The notes under the pieces: model-generated
Seen by the model: only the letters and a program-made list of their open reading frames with translations
The model's database searches: none
What the model was told of the DNA's origin: nothing
Shown: positions 51,385-60,457 of the stretch, in pieces
How the letters are laid out: every line of letters begins with the position of its first letter
How positions within the stretch are numbered: the first letter of the stretch is position 1
Assembly (NCBI GenBank): GCA_038110465.1
Contig: JAYNJU010000002.1
Coordinates: 1-64,000, forward strand
Origin: Marisimplicoccus sp038110465
GTDB taxonomy: Bacteria > Bacteroidota > Bacteroidia > Flavobacteriales > Flavobacteriaceae
Length of the DNA stretch: 64,000 nt
Reading direction: 5' to 3'
Translations under genes and position numbers: made by a program

Positions 51385-53648
51385 TATTGATTATTAGCTT
51401 TTATTAGATTTAGAGCTGAACCATTTTTATACCAATCTATTTGCTGAGAATTGAATGAGTGATTTAACTTAATAGACTCTTTAGATTGATCTTTATGAAT
51501 TATCTCTAAGGTAATTTGTTGACCAGGAGAAAAAGATTCAAGGTCTGTAAAGCTAAAATAGTCATCCTCTTGAATTTTATCATAATCATTCTCATTTTCA
51601 AAAGTTAATGCTAACATTCCTTGCTTCTTCAAATTAGTCTCGTGAATTCTTGCGAAAGACTTTACTATTACAGCTTTTATACCAAGATGCCTAGGTTCCA
51701 TTGCAGCATGTTCTCTTGAAGAACCTTCTCCGTAGTTATGATCACCAACTACTATGGTATCAATATTACTTTTTTTATAAAATCTTTGAGTTCTTGGAAC
51801 TTCACCATATTCACCAGTGATTAAATTTTTAACACTATTTGTTTTCTTATTAAAATGATTAACAGCTCCAATTAAACAATTATCAGAGATATTATCAAGA
51901 TGACCCCTAAATCTTAACCATGGACCTGCCATAGATATATGATCAGTAGTACATTTACCATGTGCTTTAATCAAGAGTCTTGCATTATTTATATTTTTTC
52001 CATTCCAAGGCTCAAATGGTTCTAGAACTTGTAACCTTTGAGAATCAGGATTTATAATTACTTCTATGTTACTGCCATCCAATGGTGGTTCAACATAACC
52101 ATTATCTTCACAATCAAATCCGTTTGAAGGCAATTCATCTCCTACAGGTGGATCTAGAATTATTTCTTCTCCTTCTTCATTTATCAATTTATCAGTGAGA
52201 GGATTAAAATCTAATCTTCCTGAAAGAGCAACAGCCATAACCATTTCAGGTGATGAAACAAATGCGTGAGTATTTGGATTACCATCTGCTCTTTTAGCAA
52301 AATTTCTATTGAAAGAGTGAATTATTGAATTTCTTTCATTGTTATCCTCCCCTTCCCTATTCCATTGTCCTATACATGGGCCACAAGCATTGGTGAAAAT
52401 TTTTGATTCTAATTTTTCAAATAGATCAATAATACCATCTCTTTCAGCAGTATATCTTACTTGTTCAGAACCCGGATTAATACCAAGTTTTGATTTAATT
52501 TTTATATTATTTTCTAAAGCTTGCTTAGCAATTGATGCTGCCCTTGATAAATCTTCATATGAAGAATTTGTACAAGAGCCTATTAGTCCCCATTTTATTT
52601 CACTAGGCCAATCATTAAGTTTAACTTTTTCTTTCATTTCACTAACTGGAGTAGCAAGATCAGGTGTAAATGGACCATTTATATGTGGTGATAATTTATT
52701 TAAATCAATTTCTATAATTTGATCATAATATTTTTCCGGATTTAAATAAACATCTTCATCAGATCTTAAATCTGACTTAATGTAAGAGGCTGCTTCAACA
52801 ATATCTTGTCTACCAGTAGATTTTAAATATCTTTCCATAGAATCATCATATGCAAAAATTGAAGTAGTTGCTCCAACTTCAGCACCCATGTTACATATTG
52901 TTCCTTTACCTGTACAAGATAATGACTCAGCACCTTCACCAAAGTATTCAATTATATATCCAGTTCCTCCCTTTACAGTAAGTATTCCAGCTACTTTTAA
53001 TATAACATCTTTTGCAGATGTCCAACCATTAAGTTTACCTGTTAATTTAACACCTATTAATTTAGGAAATTTTAATTCCCAAGGCATACCTGCCATTACA
53101 TCCACAGCATCAGCTCCTCCCACACCAATTGCTATCATTCCTAAACCTCCAGCATTGACTGTATGAGAATCAGTCCCAATCATCATACCTCCTGGAAATG
53201 CATAATTTTCAAGAATTACTTGATGTATTATTCCAGCCCCTGGTTTCCAAAAACCAATTCCATATTTTTTTGAAACAGATTCTAAAAAATTAAAAACCTC
53301 TGAGCTTACTTTGTTTGCATTTTTAAGATCTTTAGATGCTCCAGATTGAGCCAATATAAGATGGTCACAATGAACAGTTGTTGGAACAGCAACTTTTTCT
53401 TTTCCAGCTTGCATAAATTGTAATAGTGCCATCTGTGCGGTAGCATCCTGACAAGTAACTCTATCTGGTCCAAAATCAACATAATCCTCACCTCTTTTGA
53501 ATATTTTTTTATTTTCTAAATCCCAAAGATGAGCATAAAGAATTTTTTCGGATAAGGTTAAAGGTCTTCCTATTAAATTTCTCGCTAGAGAAACTTTATT
53601 GGACATTTCTGAATAAACTTTCTTGATTACATCTATATCAAAGGCCAT
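51384..53648 (-). CDS. acn: Aconitate hydratase (mitochondrial type)
   Basis: A 754-residue TCA-cycle enzyme interconverting citrate and isocitrate with a [4Fe-4S] cluster. Cluster ligands are the Cys of GSCTNSSYEDL and both Cys of ACGPCIGQW; the C-terminal swivel domain has GDHNYGEGSSREHAAM. Length and sequence fit the mitochondrial-type branch, not the longer AcnA/IRP type. alkB is coupled downstream. cutC ends about 27 bases upstream... it is on the same strand, so co-transcription is possible. Confidence 0.95.
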   Translation of the reverse strand: MAFDIDVIKKVYSEMSNKVSLARNLIGRPLTLSEKILYAHLWDLENKKIFKRGEDYVDFGPDRVTCQDATAQMALLQFMQAGKEKVAVPTTVHCDHLILAQSGASKDLKNANKVSSEVFNFLESVSKKYGIGFWKPGAGIIHQVILENYAFPGGMMIGTDSHTVNAGGLGMIAIGVGGADAVDVMAGMPWELKFPKLIGVKLTGKLNGWTSAKDVILKVAGILTVKGGTGYIIEYFGEGAESLSCTGKGTICNMGAEVGATTSIFAYDDSMERYLKSTGRQDIVEAASYIKSDLRSDEDVYLNPEKYYDQIIEIDLNKLSPHINGPFTPDLATPVSEMKEKVKLNDWPSEIKWGLIGSCTNSSYEDLSRAASIAKQALENNIKIKSKLGINPGSEQVRYTAERDGIIDLFEKLESKIFTNACGPCIGQWNREGEDNNERNSIIHSFNRNFAKRADGNPNTHAFVSSPEMVMAVALSGRLDFNPLTDKLINEEGEEIILDPPVGDELPSNGFDCEDNGYVEPPLDGSNIEVIINPDSQRLQVLEPFEPWNGKNINNARLLIKAHGKCTTDHISMAGPWLRFRGHLDNISDNCLIGAVNHFNKKTNSVKNLITGEYGEVPRTQRFYKKSNIDTIVVGDHNYGEGSSREHAAMEPRHLGIKAVIVKSFARIHETNLKKQGMLALTFENENDYDKIQEDDYFSFTDLESFSPGQQITLEIIHKDQSKESIKLNHSFNSQQIDWYKNGSALNLIKANNQ

Positions 53649-53675
53649 ATTTTTTTTTTCAAAAATAATATATTA

Positions 53676-54341
53676 TTATTTACTCATATCTACAATTTGC
53701 TTAATAATATCAAAATTTGAATGAGGGGAGATCTCCATATTTATTGCAGAAAGATGAATATCTGAAAAATTTAAACTTTTGAATTTTTTAAAATTATATG
53801 GGTTAATTCCTCCTCCAGGCATTATTGCTATTCTATTATCAGACTGATCCTTATATTTTAGTAAGTTTTTAATACCAATTAATGCACTTTTACTATGACC
53901 TGAGCATAGAATTCTATCAAAACCATTATCAATTAAACACTCTAGTGAGTCTGTTTTGTTTTTTAAGAAATCAAATGCTCTGTGGAATGTAAGTTCAAAC
54001 CCATAAGTAATTTCTCTAAATTCTTTAATTAAATCTGGTTTAAGAATACAATCTTTATTCATCATTCCAACAACAAAACCCTTTATATTAAGTCCTTTGA
54101 AATATTCAATATCCTTTTTCATTTTATTTATTTCTTTTTTTGTATAAATAAAGTTTCCTTCCCTAGGTCTAATTAAAATATTAATAGGTAAAGTAGAATT
54201 AATTAAAGCTTTTTTGGTAAAGTTTTTTGATGGAGTTACTCCTCCTACTAGATAATTCTCACAAAGCTCTATCCTATTTGCTCCAGCATTTTGAGCATTA
54301 ATTAATGATTCTATTGAAGTTGCACATATTTCAATAATCAT
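53676..54341 (-). CDS. cutC: CutC family protein
   Basis: A 221-residue TIM-barrel protein. Signature EICATSIESLINAQNAGANRIELCENYLVGG is split here as EICATSIESL (4-13) and ANRIELCENYLVGG (20-33), with ILIRPREGNF and AIMPGGGINPYNF later. Named for copper homeostasis in E. coli, but the biochemical role is still uncertain. The shorter 220-residue form is common. Divergent from the GMC oxidoreductase. Confidence 0.92.
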   Translation of the reverse strand: MIIEICATSIESLINAQNAGANRIELCENYLVGGVTPSKNFTKKALINSTLPINILIRPREGNFIYTKKEINKMKKDIEYFKGLNIKGFVVGMMNKDCILKPDLIKEFREITYGFELTFHRAFDFLKNKTDSLECLIDNGFDRILCSGHSKSALIGIKNLLKYKDQSDNRIAIMPGGGINPYNFKKFKSLNFSDIHLSAINMEISPHSNFDIIKQIVDMSK

Positions 54342-54396
54342 TTTTTATTACGATTTTTAAAGTCTTTAAATAAAAATAGTTAATTTAATTTTTGAT

Positions 54397-56118
54397 ATGG
54401 AACTAATTAACTCTAAAAAAGAATATGATGTAATAATTGTCGGATCAGGTGCTGCAGGAGGAATGGCTACTAAAATTTTATCTGATGCTGGACTAAATAT
54501 TGCATTGATTGAAGCTGGACCTTATTTTGATCCTGCTAATCCAGAACAACAAACACAGTTGAAATGGACATGGGAATCTCCAAGAAGAGGGTCCTCAGTG
54601 ACTAGAAGATTTGGTGATTTTCATATGTCATACGGAGATTGGAATGTTGATGGCGAACCATACTCATCTAAAAATGAGACTAATTTTATGTGGTGGAGAT
54701 CAAGAATGCTAGGTGGAAGAACTAATCATTGGGGAAGAATAGCTTCAAGACTTGGTCCTAAAGATTTTAAGTGTAAGGATTACTATGATTTAGATGAAAA
54801 CTGGCCTATTACATATGAGGATATAAAACCTTATTATGATAAGCTTGATAAACTAATTGGGGTCTTTGGAACTAAAGAAAATCTACCTAATGATCCAGAT
54901 GGATTTTTTCTTCCTCCGCCAAAACCAAGACTTCATGAATTATACTATATTAAAGGAGCAAGAAAATCTGGGATTAATGTTATTCCTTCAAGGCTTTCTG
55001 TTTTAACAAAAAGAATAAATAGCGAAAGAGGACTCTGTTTTTATTGTGGACAGTGTGAAAGATCATGTTCAGTTTATGGAGATTTTTCAGCGAGTTCTTG
55101 TTATGTAATTCCTTCATTAAAAGGTGGTTTTGTTGATCTATATACAGATTCTATGGTTAGAGAAATTACAACAGATAAAAACGGAAGAGCTACTGGAATT
55201 TCTTATGTTAATAAGAAAAATGGAAAAGAATATAAGCTTAAATCAAAACTAGTTGTTTTAGGAGCGTCTTCATGTAGTAGCGCTAGAATACTTTTAAATT
55301 CTAAAAGCAGTGCACATCCTAATGGACTTGGAAACAGTAGTGGTTTAATTGGAAAATATCTTCAAGATACTGTAGGTACATCAAAATCAATTTTTGTTCC
55401 AGAGTTAATGAATAGAAAAACATATAATGAGGATGGGGTTGGCGGTGCTCATGTATACACTCCATGGTGGCTACATGATAAAAAACTTGATTTTCCAGTT
55501 GGATATCATATTGAAACATCATATAGAAATTTAGGTATGCCACAATTTGGTGTAGGTGGGTATATACCAAATGATTTAAATAGGTTTTTTGGTTTAAGAG
55601 TTGGAGGGTATGGAGAACAGATAAGAAAAGATGTAAAGAAATATTGGGGTTCAACAATTTCTTTGGAATCTAGAGGGGGAGCTATTCCTGATATAAATAA
55701 TTATTGTGAAATTGATAATGAGAAGAAAGATAAGTATGGAATACCTGTTTTAAAGTTTAATTATAATTGGGCAGATTCAGAATTAAAACAAGCTAAGCAT
55801 GCTCAAGATACTTATGAAGAACTTGCATACAATATGAACGGTATACTAATTGGTGATAAACCTGGAAAAGATCAAAATTATGGAATCTCTACCCCTGGAT
55901 CAATTATTCATGAAGTTGGTACTACCAGAATGGGTGACAATCCAAATACGTCTGTTGTGAATAAATATGAGAGACTTCATGATGTTGACAACGTATACAT
56001 TGTTGATGCTGGGCCATTTGTTTTTAAAGGAGATAAAAATCCTACATGGACTATTATGGCTTTAGCATGGAGAACATCCGAACATATAATTTCAGAATTT
56101 AAAAAACAAAATATATAA
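54397..56118 (+). CDS. GMC-family oxidoreductase, large subunit
   Basis: A 573-residue FAD-dependent sugar or alcohol dehydrogenase. FAD loop VGSGAAGG (15-22), substrate-side HEVGTTRMG with the catalytic His, and FVFKGDKNPTWTIMALAWR at the end. Cys214, 217, 220 and 224 are spaced CxxCxxCxxxC, with Cys235 following. There is no signal peptide; the coupled small subunit (TAATG overlap) carries a Tat-type signal, so the pair is probably exported together. The substrate is unknown; the family covers gluconate, sorbitol, fructose and others. Confidence 0.87.
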   Translation: MELINSKKEYDVIIVGSGAAGGMATKILSDAGLNIALIEAGPYFDPANPEQQTQLKWTWESPRRGSSVTRRFGDFHMSYGDWNVDGEPYSSKNETNFMWWRSRMLGGRTNHWGRIASRLGPKDFKCKDYYDLDENWPITYEDIKPYYDKLDKLIGVFGTKENLPNDPDGFFLPPPKPRLHELYYIKGARKSGINVIPSRLSVLTKRINSERGLCFYCGQCERSCSVYGDFSASSCYVIPSLKGGFVDLYTDSMVREITTDKNGRATGISYVNKKNGKEYKLKSKLVVLGASSCSSARILLNSKSSAHPNGLGNSSGLIGKYLQDTVGTSKSIFVPELMNRKTYNEDGVGGAHVYTPWWLHDKKLDFPVGYHIETSYRNLGMPQFGVGGYIPNDLNRFFGLRVGGYGEQIRKDVKKYWGSTISLESRGGAIPDINNYCEIDNEKKDKYGIPVLKFNYNWADSELKQAKHAQDTYEELAYNMNGILIGDKPGKDQNYGISTPGSIIHEVGTTRMGDNPNTSVVNKYERLHDVDNVYIVDAGPFVFKGDKNPTWTIMALAWRTSEHIISEFKKQNI

Positions 56119-56834
56119 TGGAAAGAAGAGAAAGTTTAAAAACAATCCTTTTATCATCTTTAGGATTTTCATTAACTCTTGAAGGTTGTATCAGTCCAAT
56201 AGGTGAAGACATTTCAAAAAAAGTATGGGATTATAAATATGGCAGAACACCATACGAAAACTCTAGAGATGAAAAATTTCTTAATTCAGTATTTTTTAGT
56301 GAAAGTGAAAAAAAGACAATTGAAAAAATAGCAAATATCATCATACCCCCTAATGAATTTGGAGATATTAAAGATGCAGGTGTTGTAGAAATGATAGAGT
56401 TTATAGCAAAAGATTGGAGTACACCAGCTCATAATAATTATGGAGAAAATGTTCTTAGAAAAGGATTAAAAGTACTAGATGACTCATGTATTGATAGGTT
56501 TAGTAAGAATATTTTAGATTGTAGTGATGATGAAATAAAGTCTTTTTTTGATGAAATATCTTACCAAGATAATATTAGTGAAGATTTATCTGAAGCTGCC
56601 AACTTCTTCGCTACATATAGATATATGGTTGTAACTGGATGGTTTACATCTGAAGTAGGAATGAAAGACCTAGGATACAAAGGAAATATTCCAAATGTTT
56701 GGGATGGTGTTCCTGATGAAATATTAAAAGATCACAATGTTTCTTATGATGAAGAATGGGTAAAAAAATGTGTAGATCAGAGTAAGAGAAACGAAACTGC
56801 TATTTGGGATAATGAGGGAAATCTTCTAACGTAA
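56118..56834 (+). CDS. Gluconate 2-dehydrogenase subunit 3-like protein, Tat signal
   Basis: A 238-residue protein of the gluconate 2-dehydrogenase subunit 3 family, the small helper subunit of membrane GMC dehydrogenases. The N-terminus MERRESLKTILLSSLGF has a twin-arginine motif (RRESLK) followed by a hydrophobic stretch and LEGC, a lipobox-like site at Cys24. The IANIIIPPNEFGD and GWFTSEVGMKDLGY regions are family marks. Its start overlaps the large-subunit stop by one base. It probably carries the large subunit through the Tat system. Confidence 0.87.
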   Translation: MERRESLKTILLSSLGFSLTLEGCISPIGEDISKKVWDYKYGRTPYENSRDEKFLNSVFFSESEKKTIEKIANIIIPPNEFGDIKDAGVVEMIEFIAKDWSTPAHNNYGENVLRKGLKVLDDSCIDRFSKNILDCSDDEIKSFFDEISYQDNISEDLSEAANFFATYRYMVVTGWFTSEVGMKDLGYKGNIPNVWDGVPDEILKDHNVSYDEEWVKKCVDQSKRNETAIWDNEGNLLT

Positions 56835-56994
56835 AAAAACCTGTATGAGAGTGTGATTGTGTAAACTCCTAAAAAACAGGATTAAGGCTAATTAAACTTT
56901 CAAGGATCTATTCTAGATAGCTTGCTTTAGGATTTAAACTCACCTTTCTAAATTTAATACTCGTTGAGTTTACCAAAAATCACTCATACAGGTT
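56833..56994 (-). ncRNA. ssrS: 6S RNA
   Basis: On the minus strand the ends AACCTGTATGAG (56994-56983) and CTCATACAGGTT (56849-56838) form a 12-pair closing stem, followed by a T7 run at the 3' end. A second stem pairs GAGTTTAC with GTAAACTC on either side of a large internal bubble, and a hairpin ATCTAGAATAGAT sits at the tip. This long rod with a central open bubble, about 162 bases long, is the 6S RNA shape, and zapA lies just upstream on the same strand as in many bacteria. 6S RNA binds RNA polymerase as a promoter mimic in stationary phase. Confidence 0.78.
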
Positions 56995-57012
56995 AAATTA
57001 AAAATATGAATA

Positions 57013-57300
57013 TTAAATTGAATTATCAATACTATCAATCATTTTTAACACTATTTTTTCTAACTCTGTATCTGAGTTACTTGATTTAGATTGATTTTGT
57101 AAACTTTTTGCAGCAAATTGAATACAGCTCATTGCGAGTAAATCCTGTTTATCTCTAACTGAATAATTATCCTCTAAGTTCTTAATATTTTTATCAATTA
57201 TTTTTGCAGCTTCTCTAAAGTAAAATTCCTGAGATCTTTGAATTGTTAGAGGGTATAATCTATCTGCTATATTTAATTTGATTTTTATGTTTTCCTCCAT
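57013..57300 (-). CDS. zapA: Cell division protein ZapA
   Basis: A 95-residue small protein that bundles FtsZ filaments. The ZapA core is visible: an N-terminal strand KIKLNIADRLYPLTI, then EFYFREAAKIIDKNI, and QDLLAMSCIQFAA leading into a C-terminal helix. Upstream and on the same strand is a coiled-coil gene with a gap of 4 bases; downstream is the 6S RNA. Confidence 0.9.
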   Translation of the reverse strand: MEENIKIKLNIADRLYPLTIQRSQEFYFREAAKIIDKNIKNLEDNYSVRDKQDLLAMSCIQFAAKSLQNQSKSSNSDTELEKIVLKMIDSIDNSI

Positions 57301-57304
57301 TTAA

Positions 57305-57589
57305 TTATAGATTAATACGTTCAATACAATAATCAATTTCTTGAATTAGATAATCAATTTTGTTTTTAAAATATTGTTTGTTTTGGCTTTCATCATTTAT
57401 TGCATCAATTATTTTCAATTGCTTTTCTTTTTCTCTCAAAGCTTTAAATCTATTTTCTAAATCTTTTTTATCTTTTAATAAAACTTCATAATTAGATTCA
57501 ATAGAAGCATTAATTCTTTTAAGCTCACTGTATTTATTTAACAATTCTTCAATTTTATTTTCAAGCAACAGAATGTGATTATTAAGCAT
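57305..57589 (-). CDS. Small coiled-coil protein upstream of zapA
   Basis: Not a named family to me. 94 residues, almost entirely helical with heptad-like Leu/Ile spacing (residues 5-60) and many Lys and Glu, so a coiled coil. No membrane segment. It is co-transcribed with zapA. E. coli ZapB is also a small coiled coil working with ZapA, but sequence similarity is not evident, so a cell-division role is only suggested by position. Confidence 0.75.
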   Translation of the reverse strand: MLNNHILLLENKIEELLNKYSELKRINASIESNYEVLLKDKKDLENRFKALREKEKQLKIIDAINDESQNKQYFKNKIDYLIQEIDYCIERINL

Positions 57590-57632
57590 TTTATTTTTAT
57601 TCTAAACATTTCAATTTATAAAAATCTTAATT

Positions 57633-57640
57633 TAAATTTG
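57633..57640 (+). promoter_or_regulatory. Candidate -7 box (TAAATTTG) of the M23 peptidase gene
   Basis: TAAATTTG ends 7 bases before the ATG at 57648, with TTTC 20 bases upstream as a weak -33. If used, the transcript would start at the start codon. Confidence 0.4.
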
Positions 57641-57647
57641 AAGTGAA

Positions 57648-59312
57648 ATGAATTTTTTTCTTAAAAATTTACTCACTTTAATACTTACTTTAAATATTTC
57701 ATATTTATTTACTCAAGAAGTAGATTTTCACTCTCCTATTGAAACTCCATTTAATCTTTCCGGAACCTTTGGTGAATTTAGATCTAATTTCCATACCGGA
57801 ATAGATTTTAAAGGAGGTAAGGGTAAAGAAATATACAGTATTGAAGATGGATATATTTCAAGAATTGAGACTAATATTTATGGCTATGGTAAAGTAGTAT
57901 ATATAAATCATTATAATGGCTATACATCAGTGTATGCTCATTTAAATAATTTTAGTCCAATACTTAATGACTATATAAAAGGTGAGCAGTATAAGTCTAA
58001 ATCATACACAATTAAAAGATTTCCTAAAGTTGATGAAATTAAAGTGTCAAAGGGTGAATTAATTGGATACTCGGGGAATACAGGAAGGTCATTTGGTGCA
58101 CATTTACATTTTGAAATCAGAGATACTAAAACTCAAAATGCCTTGAATCCATTAAATTTTAATTATGAGTATATAGATAACGAAAGACCAATCATTAGAG
58201 GATTATATGTTATTGATGAAGAGGATAAATTATCATTTAGTTTACCTGAGCAAGTTAAAATTTCAAAATTAAATGATTCAGTATACATCGGAAATGATAT
58301 TATTTATAATGGATCTATTGGTTTTGGAATAGATATTTATGATATACAGTATAAGAATCTATTTAATAGAAATGGTATATATGAAATAGAACTTCTTATT
58401 GACTCTTTACCTTTATTTTCTTATAAAATGGATGAAATTAACTTTAGCGAAAATCATTTTAAAAAATTAATGTATGATTATAAGTCTCTTGTTGAAAATA
58501 ATAAAAGAGTCTTAAAAGTTTTTACTCCTCCAAATTCTGATTTGTCATTTTTAAAAAATAATAGTTTTAATGGAATCATCGATCCAAGAGAAGTTAAAGA
58601 GTCTTTTGTAACAATTAAAGTTTCTGATAGAAACAGAAATAGTTCTTACTTAAATTTTAATATAAAATATGAAGATACTATTAAGAAAAAATTAGCCTAT
58701 GATGGTATAGAGATTTTAAAAAATCAAAAATATGAGATAAATAAAAATGAATCTATTATAGAGATTAATAAGAACACTTTTTATGAAGATGTATTGATGA
58801 ATATTTCAGAAATTAATGATACTATTTTCCTCGGAGATGATAGATTTCCAACTAGGTCTTCAATTATTATTAAATATCCTATAAGTAAATTAAAAGATAC
58901 CAGTAGATTAAATCAAATTTTTATAGGAAAGGTTTTTAAAAATGAAGTTAATTATATAAACTCTAAAATAGATAAAAAATATATCTATGCCTCTACAAGC
59001 ACTTTAGGAAACTATACAATTTCCCGAGATTCTTTATTTCCAGAAATCAGACCATTAAATTTTAGTGATAAATCAAACGTGAGCTCAAATAAATCTCTAA
59101 GGCTTTATATAAAAGATGATAAGTCTGGTATTAAAAATTACAAAGCTTATATAAATGGAAAATGGGCATTATTTGAATATGAACCAAAGCAAAACTTAAT
59201 TTTTCATGATTTAGATGATTCTATAATAGAGAGTGGAGAAAATGATTTATTGATAGAATTTGAAGATGGTGTTGGCAATAAGCAGGTTTATAGCTCTAAA
59301 ATATACTACTAA
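57648..59312 (+). CDS. M23-family peptidase (LytM-like), exported
   Basis: A 554-residue protein with a signal peptide ending near residue 22. The M23 domain spans about 35-165: GTFGEFRSNFHTGIDF has His49 and Asp53, AHLN has His98, and GAHLHFEIRD has His152 and His154, so the zinc site is complete. The remaining 390 residues are a beta-rich region of unknown role. It should cut or bind peptidoglycan cross-links in the periplasm. The end overlaps the convergent cysteine desulfurase by 4 bases. Confidence 0.9.
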   Translation: MNFFLKNLLTLILTLNISYLFTQEVDFHSPIETPFNLSGTFGEFRSNFHTGIDFKGGKGKEIYSIEDGYISRIETNIYGYGKVVYINHYNGYTSVYAHLNNFSPILNDYIKGEQYKSKSYTIKRFPKVDEIKVSKGELIGYSGNTGRSFGAHLHFEIRDTKTQNALNPLNFNYEYIDNERPIIRGLYVIDEEDKLSFSLPEQVKISKLNDSVYIGNDIIYNGSIGFGIDIYDIQYKNLFNRNGIYEIELLIDSLPLFSYKMDEINFSENHFKKLMYDYKSLVENNKRVLKVFTPPNSDLSFLKNNSFNGIIDPREVKESFVTIKVSDRNRNSSYLNFNIKYEDTIKKKLAYDGIEILKNQKYEINKNESIIEINKNTFYEDVLMNISEINDTIFLGDDRFPTRSSIIIKYPISKLKDTSRLNQIFIGKVFKNEVNYINSKIDKKYIYASTSTLGNYTISRDSLFPEIRPLNFSDKSNVSSNKSLRLYIKDDKSGIKNYKAYINGKWALFEYEPKQNLIFHDLDDSIIESGENDLLIEFEDGVGNKQVYSSKIYY

Positions 59313-60451
59313 CTATTAATAAACTCTTTAAGAGTTTCTACTAAATAATCAACTTCTTCCAATGAATTATTATGAGAGAATGAAAATCTAATAGAAGGAA
59401 ACTCTTTGTTCTTTTCATTTTGTATTTCATTAAGAACATGGGAACCACTTGCACTTCCTGATTGACATGCACTTCCTTTAGAACAGGCTATACCTTTCAA
59501 ATCAAGATGAAAATCTAGCATTGATGCTTTATCATTTGATATAGGTAAACATACATTTAAAACAGTATATGTACTTTTTTCTAGATCTCCAGACATTCCA
59601 TTGTAATGAATATCAGGAAAAAGATGATTAAGTTTATTAATCATATAGCTTTTGATAGATTTAATATATTCCATTTCCTTATCTAAATTTTGAATAGAAA
59701 TTTCTAAAGCTTTTGTCATACCTACTATATTATGAACAGATTCAGTACCAGCTCTTAAACCTCTTTCTTGAGGACCACCACAAATAAATGATTTTATTTT
59801 TGTTGATTTATTTATATAAGTAAAACCAATACCTTTAGGTCCATGGAATTTGTGTCCTGCAGATGATAAAAAATCTATATTTAAAGAACCAAGATCAATT
59901 GGGTAATGACCAACTGCTTGTACAGCATCAGAGTGAAAATAGGCATCATATTTTTTACATAGCTCTGAAACAGATTTTATATCAAGAATATTACCAATTT
60001 CATTATTTACATACATTAAAGAAACAAGTTTTGGCTCATTATAAGACTTTAATAGGCTCTCAAGACTTTCTAAGTCAATCATACCATCATCATCAAGACT
60101 AACATAATGTACTTTTATAGCTTTATTCTCAATTTCTTCTAGAGTATGAGTAATAGCATGATGCTCAATTTTTGAAGATATTAGATGTTTAACTCCAAGG
60201 TCTTTAACAGCACATTTCAAAATCGAGTTATCAGATTCTGTTCCTCCTGAATTAAAAATAATTTCTCCAGGTTCACAATTTAAAATTTTAGCAATAGATT
60301 TTCTGGATGTTTCAATATATGATTTAGCTGATCTTCCAAATGAATGAGTGGAGGAAGGATTTCCAAAACAGTTTTTTAAAACATCAGAGATTTCATCAAC
60401 CACTTCATCTCTAACTTTAGTAGTTGCTGCATTATCAAAATATACTTTCAT
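59309..60451 (-). CDS. Cysteine desulfurase (NifS/IscS-like)
   Basis: A 380-residue PLP enzyme that takes sulfur from cysteine for Fe-S clusters or thiolated tRNA. PLP lysine Lys201 lies in SSAGHKFHGPKG; the loop Cys is Cys329 in SKGSACQSG. Start MKVYFDNAATTKVRDEV is typical. No scaffold gene is nearby, so it could be the tRNA-thiolation or a general desulfurase. Ornithine aminotransferase starts 6 bases upstream on the same strand. Confidence 0.92.
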   Translation of the reverse strand: MKVYFDNAATTKVRDEVVDEISDVLKNCFGNPSSTHSFGRSAKSYIETSRKSIAKILNCEPGEIIFNSGGTESDNSILKCAVKDLGVKHLISSKIEHHAITHTLEEIENKAIKVHYVSLDDDGMIDLESLESLLKSYNEPKLVSLMYVNNEIGNILDIKSVSELCKKYDAYFHSDAVQAVGHYPIDLGSLNIDFLSSAGHKFHGPKGIGFTYINKSTKIKSFICGGPQERGLRAGTESVHNIVGMTKALEISIQNLDKEMEYIKSIKSYMINKLNHLFPDIHYNGMSGDLEKSTYTVLNVCLPISNDKASMLDFHLDLKGIACSKGSACQSGSASGSHVLNEIQNEKNKEFPSIRFSFSHNNSLEEVDYLVETLKEFINS

Positions 60452-60457
60452 ATACTT

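Noticed and set aside
52339..52722. 127-codon plus-strand frame inside the aconitase gene
   Set aside because: Shadow of the aconitase gene; amino acid composition is an antisense reading of it.
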